Of a stretch of DNA of 7,558 nucleotides, positions 1 to 7,035 are shown one piece after another (position 1 is the first letter of the stretch; every line of letters begins with the position of its first letter). Made by a program: the position numbers and the translations under genes. The stretch is from an uncultured Caryophanales bacterium (GTDB lineage Bacteria > Bacillota_I > Bacilli_A > RFN20 > CAG-826). The DNA lies in NCBI GenBank assembly GCA_937895315.1, contig CALAWM010000043.1:1-7558 (forward strand), given 5' to 3'. The notes beneath the pieces are model-generated. The model ran no database searches and had not been told where the DNA came from. It saw only the letters and a list, made by a program, of their open reading frames with translations.

Positions 1-1351
1 GTAAATAGTCATTAAGTTCACTAATTGGTAGGCGAATTTGACTCATTGAGTCGCGTTCACGAATTGTTACACTTTCATCTTCTAAAGTGTCAAAGTCAAC
101 AGTAACACAGTATGGTGTTCCGATCGCATCTTGGCGGCGATAACGTTTACCAATCGATGCCGTTTCATCGTAAACGGTATTAAATTCTTTAACTACTTCT
201 TGAAACACTAAAGTTGCTTTATCATTGAGTTTCTTTTGAAGTGGTAAGACTGCAACTTGGTATGGCGCAAGGTGTGGAGCAAGTCGTAAGACAATCCGAG
301 TGTCATTTTCAAGTTCCTCTTCTTCGTAACTATCAACTAAGGTCATTAATAGTAAACGATCAAGACCAACGCTTGGTTCGACACAGTAAGGAACGTATCG
401 TTCATTAGTTTCGGGGTCTAAATATTCAAAGTTTTCACCGCTATGTGTCATATGTTGCTTTAAATCATAATCGGTACGATCGGCAATACCCCAAATTTCG
501 CCCCAACCAAAGGGGAATAAATATTCAATATCGGTCGTGGCTAATGAATAAAAGCTCAATTCGTCTTGACTATGGTCTCTAAAGCGTAAATGTTCGGCTT
601 TAATTCCTAAATCTTGCACAAACTTAATGCAATAGTCTTTCCAGTATTTAAACCATTCAAGGTCAGTTCCGGGTTTACAAAAGAATTCTAATTCCATTTG
701 TGTGAATTCACGAGTTCTAAAAGTAAAGTTTCCGGGGGTAATTTCGTTCCGGAAGGCTTTCCCAATATTTGCAATACCAAAAGGTACCTTTTTCCGCATT
801 GTCCGTTGGACGTTTTTAAAGTTTACAAAAACACCTTGGGCAGTTTCGGGTCTAAGATATACTTCATTTTGGCTATCTTCAGTTACACCAATATGGGTTT
901 TAAACATCATATTGAACTTTCTAATGTCGGTGAAGTCTTTTTTGCCACATACTGGACATTTAATATCATGTTCACGAATATAAGCCATAAGTTCGTCATT
1001 ATTAAAGCCAGCAACATTAGCGTCTTTAATTTGTCCTTCGATTAATTGATCGGCGCGATGTCTGGCTTTGCAGCTTTTGCAATCAATTAAAGGATCATTA
1101 AAGGTGGTAACGTGGCCAGTGGCGTGCCAAACTTTTGGATTCATTAAAATAGCTGCATCAATCCCGACATTAAGGTTTGATTGGGTCACAAATTTCTTCC
1201 ACCATAAATTACTAATATTGTTTTTAACACTGGTGCCAAGTGGACCATAATCCCAAGTGTTACTTAAACCACCATAAATCTCACTGCCTTGAAAGACAAA
1301 GCCGCTGGTAATTAGGTGATTAACGATTTTTTCAAATGAATGTTTATGCAT
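1..1351 (-). CDS. glyQS: Glycyl-tRNA synthetase, single-chain dimeric type (3' end cut by window edge)
   Basis: Charges tRNA-Gly with glycine in the cytoplasm. I read 450 codons in one open frame from the ATG at 1351 to the left edge with no stop. The family is usually about 460 residues, so only the last ten or so are missing. Visible hallmarks are the N-terminal YGPLG segment (residues 35-39), a zinc-finger-like insertion with CxxC pairs at C91/C94 and C132/C135, class II motif 2 starting FRNEITP (200-206), motif 3 EPSVGLDR (325-332), and an anticodon-binding domain over roughly the last 100 residues. This is the eukaryote-like alpha2 enzyme, not the alpha2beta2 GlyQ/GlyS pair. The start is supported by GGAGG at 1356-1360. 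It lies 70 bases after recO with its own promoter. Identification is firm from conserved motifs. Confidence 0.96.
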   Translation of the reverse strand, partial: MHKHSFEKIVNHLITSGFVFQGSEIYGGLSNTWDYGPLGTSVKNNISNLWWKKFVTQSNLNVGIDAAILMNPKVWHATGHVTTFNDPLIDCKSCKARHRADQLIEGQIKDANVAGFNNDELMAYIREHDIKCPVCGKKDFTDIRKFNMMFKTHIGVTEDSQNEVYLRPETAQGVFVNFKNVQRTMRKKVPFGIANIGKAFRNEITPGNFTFRTREFTQMELEFFCKPGTDLEWFKYWKDYCIKFVQDLGIKAEHLRFRDHSQDELSFYSLATTDIEYLFPFGWGEIWGIADRTDYDLKQHMTHSGENFEYLDPETNERYVPYCVEPSVGLDRLLLMTLVDSYEEEELENDTRIVLRLAPHLAPYQVAVLPLQKKLNDKATLVFQEVVKEFNTVYDETASIGKRYRRQDAIGTPYCVTVDFDTLEDESVTIRERDSMSQIRLPISELNDYL

Positions 1352-1355
1352 AATT

Positions 1356-1360
1356 CCTCC
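1356..1360 (-). promoter_or_regulatory. Ribosome binding site of glyQS
   Basis: The minus strand reads GGAGG four bases before the ATG at 1351. This is a strong Shine-Dalgarno sequence and fixes the glyQS start codon. Confidence 0.85.
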
Positions 1361-1372
1361 ATAACGCTTAAA

Positions 1373-1401
1373 AGTATACTATTATATAGTATTCTTGTCA
1401 A
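1373..1401 (-). promoter_or_regulatory. Promoter of glyQS
   Basis: The minus strand has a perfect -35 TTGACA (1396-1401), a 17-base spacer and a -10 TATACT (1373-1378). Transcription would start near 1366, leaving a leader of only about 15 bases. That is too short for a T-box or other leader riboswitch. A 7-3-7 dyad (1376-1392) fills the spacer and enters the -10 box. Confidence 0.75.
1376..1392. promoter_or_regulatory. Short dyad in the glyQS promoter, possible operator
   Basis: The plus strand reads ATACTAT-TAT-ATAGTAT, a perfect 7-bp inverted repeat with a 3-base centre. It lies between the -35 and -10 boxes of the glyQS promoter and overlaps the -10. A repressor bound here would block RNA polymerase. 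AT-rich spacers produce such dyads by chance, so the function is a guess. Confidence 0.35.
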
Positions 1402-1421
1402 CCCATTATGAGTGTAGTAAA

Positions 1422-2125
1422 CTAGTAAATCAACTCGCTACTAACGATTTTAAAGTTGTAGGTTTCTTCAAGATAAACAATGAATCTTTTTAGGATGTCT
1501 TTTAATTCTTCATCTGTGAATTCATGACGGAATAATTGGGTTTCATTAATCATAAATCCGTAGCGGATTATTTTGATTTGTTGTTCATTAAGGACCATAG
1601 TATCAGTGTTTCGGCAGTTTTTACATATTAAACCGCCATCATAAAATGAAACTCCAACAATATCATCCTTGACTCCACAATTTACGCAGCGATCAATAAC
1701 AAAACCAAGCCCAATAACCCTTAATAGATTAGTAATAAATAGATAACTAAGGGATAAAAGTTTCGATGTATTTGGTAGTCCAAGTAAGGTATTCTTCAAT
1801 AATGGGAATGCTTCGCTAATTGAATCATCATCTTTAAGGGTTCTGATCATTATTTCCCCAATTAAATTTAAAGTAATTATTTTTTGGTAATCGGTGAATA
1901 TTTTGGCAATATAATTTAGATTTTTGATGCTTACAAGACTAAAACCGGCTTTCGTTTCTTTTAACTCTATATCGACAAGGGCATAAAGAAACAATTTTCC
2001 GGCGAATTGACTTTTAACATTCAAAGCGCCACTCGCGCGAAAAGTTACTTGTCCTTCACTAGTAAAAGCATTAACGATATAGTCTTTTTCTTTATATGAG
2101 GTTAGACGAATAATGATGGCTTCCA

Positions 2126-2126
<1 letters not shown>
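1422..2126 (-). CDS. recO: DNA repair protein RecO
   Basis: RecO loads RecA onto SSB-coated single-stranded DNA together with RecR in the RecFOR gap-repair pathway. The 234-residue product has normal family length. The N-terminal 75 residues fit the OB fold, beginning with the typical pattern of a basic residue, a YxExD-like turn (YKEKD, 11-15) and an FT segment. A helical domain follows. A four-cysteine zinc site is visible at C147/C150 and C168/C171, with the usual GG-x-I-C context before the second pair. The ATG at 2126 shares one base with the era stop codon (TAATG), so translation is probably coupled to era; only a weak AGGTG lies upstream. It is the last gene of the ybeY-cdd-era-recO unit, its usual place in Bacillota. 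Confidence 0.93.
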
Positions 2127-3866
<1,740 letters not shown>

Positions 3867-3873
3867 ATACTAC

Positions 3874-3882
3874 ATTTTAACA
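3874..3882 (-). promoter_or_regulatory. Possible extended -10 promoter of ybeY
   Basis: The minus strand reads TGTTAAAAT, an extended -10 (TGn then TAAAAT), with seven bases between its end and the ybeY ATG. No good -35 is at the right distance; TTGTCA at 3894-3899 gives only a 14-base spacer. If used, transcription would start at or near the ATG and give a leaderless message, which fits the missing Shine-Dalgarno sequence. This is a weak call. Confidence 0.35.
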
Positions 3883-3909
3883 TAAAGCATCGATGACAAA
3901 CACTATTCA

Positions 3910-5070
3910 TTACTCATTAGTAATGATATTTATTGCTTTATAATAGTCTTTTTTTGTAAAAACTAAAGAGAACATCTTCTTAAGTTCATAATAGTAATAA
4001 CCAAACCCAAAAAAGTAGAATGTTAAGAAGTTTAAGGTAAAGTTATTTGTAAAATACATTAAAAGAATAATAAGCACACCAAGACCAAAATGAACAATAA
4101 TATCAAAATAGACATATCTTTTAGCAATCAAGACTGATTCATTAATAATCTCATCATACTTTGCAGGACGTGACAGTGGATTAATAATCATAAAATCACT
4201 CATTTTAATGTTCAAATCATAATCACGATCTTTTAAATATGTTTTAATCTGATGATCAATAAGGGCAAAAATGATGAGGTAAAAGGCAATTGTAAGCAAA
4301 AAATAATTGTTTATGACTAAAAGGACAGTAATCAAAAGTATAGTGGAAAAGGATGAAAATAACTTTAAGGGATAACCAAAGACCATTTCTTTGGCCTGAT
4401 GTAATGCATAAAACTTCTGTTTAAAGTTTCCATTGATCTTCTCAAGTTTTGGCATAACATACTTTTTAGAAAACTTTTGAAAACTCATCATCATAATTTG
4501 TTGCTCGATTATTTTTAAAATACCCGCCAAGGTAAAAAAGATATAACTTAATAAATCAATACCTGGAATACCAAGAAATGCAAAGCCGAGGATAATAAAA
4601 AGCAAGAATAAACCATGGAATAGTAAAGGCATAAAAGAATATTTAAATTTAACGGGTGGTGGCTTTCTAACATTCTCTACACAATTTACTACTAATATGT
4701 TACTAATAAAATACTTTTCAAGCATTTTTAGGGATAAAACGTAATATTCACCACTTGGATCATTAATTTTGATTTTGTCCTTAGTAATAAGACCCAATAA
4801 GAAATGATTAACCCCGTTTCGGCTAGTTTGCAGGATAAATGGACCTTTAACTTCCTTTAAATATTCAATGTTTTCATATCTTCTTCCCTCTAAACTTAAC
4901 CCTAATGATTCACCCTTCTTCTTCATTAAAAGAAAATTATCAAACTTCGTAGGAAGGCTGATTGTGAGGTAATTATAGTCTTGTTGAATATAGGCTAAAA
5001 GCATTTTAAAGACCGCTTCGCCACAGCTTTTCTCATCTTTTTGGGTTAATAGCACGTTTTTTAATCTCAT
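3910..5070 (-). CDS. C39 peptidase domain fused to six-helix ABC-exporter-like membrane domain, no ATPase
   Basis: Residues 1 to about 125 match the C39 cysteine peptidase of bacteriocin exporters, which cleave double-glycine leaders. Oxyanion glutamine Q10, catalytic C16 in a CG-x-A context, H89 in NHFLLG and D104 in NDPSG are all present. Hydrophobic helices follow at about 147-167, 170-190, 241-257, 258-275, 322-340 and 342-362. Hydrophilic stretches of about 50 residues lie between helices 2-3 and 4-5, as in type I ABC exporters. The protein stops at residue 386, about 24 residues after helix 6, where an ATPase domain would normally begin. No Walker A, signature or Walker B motif is present, and full peptidase-containing transporters run near 700 residues. 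The start has no clear Shine-Dalgarno sequence. It lies between the rpsU terminator and ybeY. The substrate is unknown, and no leader peptide gene is visible nearby. Confidence 0.8.
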   Translation of the reverse strand: MRLKNVLLTQKDEKSCGEAVFKMLLAYIQQDYNYLTISLPTKFDNFLLMKKKGESLGLSLEGRRYENIEYLKEVKGPFILQTSRNGVNHFLLGLITKDKIKINDPSGEYYVLSLKMLEKYFISNILVVNCVENVRKPPPVKFKYSFMPLLFHGLFLLFIILGFAFLGIPGIDLLSYIFFTLAGILKIIEQQIMMMSFQKFSKKYVMPKLEKINGNFKQKFYALHQAKEMVFGYPLKLFSSFSTILLITVLLVINNYFLLTIAFYLIIFALIDHQIKTYLKDRDYDLNIKMSDFMIINPLSRPAKYDEIINESVLIAKRYVYFDIIVHFGLGVLIILLMYFTNNFTLNFLTFYFFGFGYYYYELKKMFSLVFTKKDYYKAINIITNE

Positions 5071-5100
5071 GCTAATAACTACAACACAATTTGATTATTT

Positions 5101-5126
5101 AAACAAAAAACCCACCGAAGTGGGTT
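5101..5126 (-). terminator. Intrinsic terminator of rpsU
   Basis: The minus strand has a perfect 7-bp stem AACCCAC / GTGGGTT (5109-5115 and 5120-5126) closed by a stable TTCG tetraloop. A run of T residues (TTTTTTGTTT) follows. It begins five bases after the rpsU stop codon. Confidence 0.93.
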
Positions 5127-5131
5127 ATTTA

Positions 5132-5311
5132 TTAGCCTTTGCGGGCTTTGCGACGAGCTTGTTCGGCTTTAAGTTTCCGTTTAAGCCCTGGTTTTAAGTA
5201 ATATTGACGTTTCTTTGTTTCTGAAAGGACACCGGCTTTATTTACTTGTCTTTTAAAACGTTTCAATGCTTCATCTAATGATTCATTGTCTCTGACAAAT
5301 GTTTTTGGCAT
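5132..5311 (-). CDS. rpsU: 30S ribosomal protein S21
   Basis: Small basic protein of the 30S subunit, needed for normal initiation on natural mRNAs. I translated 59 residues from the ATG at 5311 to TAA at 5132. The start [20 protein letters not shown], the KAGVLSE segment (25-31) and the KKRQYYLKP segment (33-41) match S21 closely, and a lysine/arginine-rich tail follows. The length agrees with Bacillota S21, which is shorter than the E. coli protein. A modest purine-rich AAGGGG lies about a dozen bases before the ATG. It is a single-gene unit with its own promoter and a strong terminator. In B. subtilis rpsU is followed by yqeY; here the next gene is the C39-domain protein. Confidence 0.95.
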   Translation of the reverse strand: MPKTFVRDNESLDEALKRFKRQVNKAGVLSETKKRQYYLKPGLKRKLKAEQARRKARKG

Positions 5312-5350
5312 ATAAAGTCACACCCCTTCCGTTGCTAGTTGCACCTAGTT

Positions 5351-5378
5351 ATTATATGTAATCACATAAAAAATGCAA
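5351..5378 (-). promoter_or_regulatory. Promoter of rpsU
   Basis: The minus strand shows -35 TTGCAT (5373-5378), a 16-base spacer and a perfect -10 TATAAT (5351-5356). Transcription would start around 5344, about 33 bases before the rpsU ATG. The -35 box lies within the distal arm of the preceding terminator hairpin. Confidence 0.75.
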
Positions 5379-5404
5379 GAAAAACGTGTAATTTCATGCA
5401 TTTT
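5368..5404 (-). terminator. Intrinsic terminator after the membrane/PH-like gene
   Basis: A long hairpin pairs 5392-5404 with 5370-5382: 13 positions with one mismatch (5378/5396) and a 9-base loop. On the minus strand it is followed by, and partly includes, a run of six T residues (5368-5373). It begins 14 bases after the stop of the upstream gene. Because the outer stem is AT-rich it may also act for plus-strand transcripts, but no plus-strand gene needs it. It shares sequence with the rpsU -35 box. Confidence 0.7.
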
Positions 5405-5418
5405 ATTATAGATATCTA

Positions 5419-5901
5419 CTAATTGTCCGTTGTTTCTTCATCTTTTAGAAGATTTTTGGTGAAATAACGATCGGGGTGATTCGTAATGAAGGCATTGAGT
5501 CCCGCCTTTAAGGCCGCTTCGGTTTGATAAGAATCTTTTAGAAAGCGCACAATCCGCATTTCCCCGTCTTTTGTAACTAAGACAAGATTATTTCTAATTT
5601 TGCCAAATGAACTTAAATTACTAAAAGGATAAACGACATCCCGTTTTTTACTAAGGTGGACGATAACTTCTTCATCATTAAACGATAAAAGAATAAGCGG
5701 ACGAACTAAATATAAGATGATAAATAGTAATTCACCGCCAAAAAGGACGAGGAAGAATAGTCCTAATAAGACAATATCTCCCACTTTTGTTTCCCCAGTC
5801 TTAAGTAGTAATAAGATCCACGCCACAAGGGTACCAATCGTTAAAAGAAAACCAATAAGATAAAGGATTAGATGACGTTTTGATTTCTTAAATTCAGCCA
5901 T
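5419..5901 (-). CDS. Small membrane protein with two helices and a PH-like C-terminal domain, function unknown
   Basis: I do not recognise a named family. The 160-residue product starts with a short basic segment (MAEFKKSKRH). Two hydrophobic helices follow at about 11-33 and 43-68. A soluble region (about 73-140) of alternating short strands ends in a helix. Two helices followed by such a domain resembles bacterial PH-domain membrane proteins, but that rests on pattern only. I chose the ATG at 5901, 13 bases after the deoC stop. An upstream in-frame ATG at 5955 would read through the end of deoC in another frame and add an unlikely hydrophilic leader. No clear Shine-Dalgarno sequence precedes 5901, so coupling to deoC translation is likely. 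The gene probably shares the deoC transcript and ends before a hairpin terminator. Confidence 0.75.
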   Translation of the reverse strand: MAEFKKSKRHLILYLIGFLLTIGTLVAWILLLLKTGETKVGDIVLLGLFFLVLFGGELLFIILYLVRPLILLSFNDEEVIVHLSKKRDVVYPFSNLSSFGKIRNNLVLVTKDGEMRIVRFLKDSYQTEAALKAGLNAFITNHPDRYFTKNLLKDEETTDN

Positions 5902-5914
5902 AGATTGCTTATTA

Positions 5915-6577
5915 TTAATAACCGGTCCCGGCTTTGCCTTTAAAGAATGCCACACCGTTACTCGTGCCGATTCTTGTCGCGCCAGCTTTAACCATCTTTT
6001 CTAAATCTTCCATAGTGCGAACACCGCCACTCGCTTTAACACCCATATCTGGACCAACCGTTTTCCGCATTAAGGCGATATCTTCAGCGGTCGCGCCGCC
6101 GGTACTAAATCCGGTGCTAGTTTTAACAAAGTCTGCCCCGGCTTTTTTACTTAAAAGACAGGCTCTTACTTTTTCTTCTTCAGTTAATAATGACGTTTCA
6201 ATGATGACTTTTAAGACAATTTCATCACCAACAGCCGTTTTAATGTCGCGAATTTCTTTATATACATCTAAATCAAGGCCAGCTTTAAGTTTACCAATGT
6301 TAATGACCATATCAACTTCACTAGCCCCTTCTTCAACGGCAATGCTTGCTTCCAGCACTTTACTTTCACTGCTTGTCGCCCCAAGTGGGAAACCAATGAC
6401 GGTACAGACTAAAACATCACTTTCCGCTAAAAGCATGCTGGCAAGGGGAACATAACCTGGATTTACACAAACACTCTTAAAATCGAATTCTAACGCTTCT
6501 TCACAGAGTTTTGTAATTTGCGCGGGAGTTGCATCCGCTTTTAAAAGGGTGTGATCAATAAGTTTATTTAATTTCAT
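5915..6577 (-). CDS. deoC: Deoxyribose-phosphate aldolase
   Basis: Class I aldolase that splits 2-deoxyribose 5-phosphate into glyceraldehyde 3-phosphate and acetaldehyde, feeding deoxynucleoside carbon into glycolysis. From the ATG at 6577 the product is 220 residues, the usual length. The Schiff-base lysine is K152 in FVKTSTGF. Its helpers are D89 in EVDMVIN and K181 in GVKASGGVR. The N-terminal LIDHTLLK segment (6-13) and the phosphate-binding GTSNG near the C-terminus (204-208) are typical. The alternative ATG at 6589 is rejected because it overlaps the GGAGG ribosome binding site at 6583-6587. The gene has its own promoter with an inverted repeat that could serve a nucleoside-responsive repressor. 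The membrane/PH-like gene follows directly. Confidence 0.97.
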   Translation of the reverse strand: MKLNKLIDHTLLKADATPAQITKLCEEALEFDFKSVCVNPGYVPLASMLLAESDVLVCTVIGFPLGATSSESKVLEASIAVEEGASEVDMVINIGKLKAGLDLDVYKEIRDIKTAVGDEIVLKVIIETSLLTEEEKVRACLLSKKAGADFVKTSTGFSTGGATAEDIALMRKTVGPDMGVKASGGVRTMEDLEKMVKAGATRIGTSNGVAFFKGKAGTGY

Positions 6578-6582
6578 AATTA

Positions 6583-6587
6583 CCTCC
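6583..6587 (-). promoter_or_regulatory. Ribosome binding site that fixes the deoC start
   Basis: The minus strand reads GGAGG five bases before the ATG at 6577. The upstream in-frame ATG at 6589 runs into this site (ATGGAGG), so it cannot be the main start. Confidence 0.88.
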
Positions 6588-6594
6588 ATTTATT

Positions 6595-6623
6595 ATTATA
6601 CAACTTATAAGCAAATCTCTTAA
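6595..6623 (-). promoter_or_regulatory. Promoter of deoC
   Basis: The minus strand has a perfect -10 TATAAT (6595-6600), a 17-base spacer and a 4-of-6 -35 match TTAAGA (6618-6623). It lies downstream of the rpmF terminator and gives a short leader before the GGAGG site. The -35 lies between the arms of an inverted repeat. Confidence 0.65.
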
Positions 6624-6632
6624 TGCTTATAA
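6605..6632. promoter_or_regulatory. Inverted repeat over the deoC -35, candidate repressor operator
   Basis: TTATAAGC (6605-6612) and GCTTATAA (6625-6632) are perfect 8-bp inverted arms with a 12-base spacer, so the arm centres are 20 bp apart, about two helical turns. The -35 box at 6618-6623 is in the spacer. The proximal arm also forms its own 8-bp palindrome CTTATAAG (6604-6611). DeoR-type control of deoC is common in Bacillota; whether this is such a site is inference. Confidence 0.45.
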
Positions 6633-6655
6633 TCGTTAACATAACCGCATTTTAT

Positions 6656-6679
6656 AAAAAAAGGAAGCATAACTTCCTT
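6656..6679 (-). terminator. Intrinsic terminator of rpmF
   Basis: The minus strand has a 7-bp stem AAGGAAG / CTTCCTT (6661-6667 and 6673-6679), a 5-base loop and a run of seven T residues (6656-6662). It lies 19 bases after the rpmF stop codon. Confidence 0.85.
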
Positions 6680-6698
6680 AATTTATCACTAACGCTAA

Positions 6699-6911
6699 TT
6701 ACTTTTTGGCTTTAGCTTTGGTTTCTTTTTTTACTTCTTCGGTCGTAATGACATCTTTACCAGCGTAATGATGGCATTTTGGACAGACGTGGTGGGCACG
6801 AATAAGGGTGCCGCAATTTGGACAAGTTGTTAAACCAGTAACTTCTAATTTAAAGTGTGTCCGACGTAACCGTTTACGGGTTTTTGAGCCTCTTCTTTGT
6901 TGAACTGCCAT
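6699..6911 (-). CDS. rpmF: 50S ribosomal protein L32
   Basis: Small zinc-ribbon protein of the 50S subunit. The 70-residue product has the characteristic basic start ([18 protein letters not shown], residues 6-23) and four zinc-ligand cysteines at C30/C33 and C43/C46. It is therefore the zinc-binding (C+) form. Most L32 proteins end near residue 57-60; this one carries an extra tail rich in lysine and glutamate (about 58-70). An AAGGAGG ribosome binding site (6919-6925) and a consensus promoter precede it, and an intrinsic terminator follows, so it is a single-gene unit. rpmF is often preceded by a yceD (DUF177) gene; none is present here, and mtaB is upstream instead. Confidence 0.95.
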   Translation of the reverse strand: MAVQQRRGSKTRKRLRRTHFKLEVTGLTTCPNCGTLIRAHHVCPKCHHYAGKDVITTEEVKKETKAKAKK

Positions 6912-6918
6912 AAATGAT

Positions 6919-6925
6919 CCTCCTT
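6919..6925 (-). promoter_or_regulatory. Ribosome binding site of rpmF
   Basis: The minus strand reads AAGGAGG seven bases before the ATG at 6911. It is the strongest Shine-Dalgarno sequence in the window. Confidence 0.88.
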
Positions 6926-6938
6926 TTAGACTATGGTA

Positions 6939-6966
6939 ATTATAGCAAGGAAAATACGGATGTCAA
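6939..6966 (-). promoter_or_regulatory. Promoter of rpmF
   Basis: The minus strand shows perfect consensus hexamers, -35 TTGACA (6961-6966) and -10 TATAAT (6939-6944), with a 16-base spacer. Transcription would start about 20 bases before the ATG. A strong constitutive promoter fits a ribosomal protein gene. Confidence 0.85.
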
Positions 6967-7035
6967 CTAATTTAGACATTTTATAGTATTTTTATAATAA
7001 CACTGATTATATGAACGCAATTTAAGGTGGATTAT

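Noticed and set aside
698..1250. Plus-strand open frames of 60-115 codons (698-1045, 702-983, 1068-1250)
   Set aside because: They lie entirely within glyQS on the opposite strand. They have no recognisable protein signature, while the minus-strand frame encodes a clear synthetase.
3867..3909. Frameshifted remnant of an ABC ATPase after the C39 gene
   Set aside because: Only 43 bases lie before ybeY, with no Walker or signature motif in any frame. The C39 gene ends at adjacent stops TAA TGA.
5071..5131. Small double-glycine leader peptide gene beside the C39 gene
   Set aside because: The gap holds the rpsU terminator and 30 AT-rich bases, with no ORF long enough for a precursor peptide. I saw none in the other gaps either.
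5902..5955. Upstream ATG at 5955 as start of the membrane/PH-like gene
   Set aside because: It would overlap deoC by 41 bases and add an 18-residue hydrophilic leader unlike a membrane protein start. The ATG at 5901 gives a sensible N-terminus right after the deoC stop.
5934..6455. Plus-strand open frame of 173 codons opposite deoC
   Set aside because: A long shadow of the comparatively GC-rich deoC gene. The composition is repetitive in A, L, S and T with no family features, and deoC on the minus strand is unambiguous.
6993..7011. TATAAT...ATTATA inverted repeat downstream of mtaB as a terminator
   Set aside because: The 6-bp stem is made only of A-T pairs and no T run follows on the minus strand, so it would not terminate. 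Chance in AT-rich DNA is more likely.
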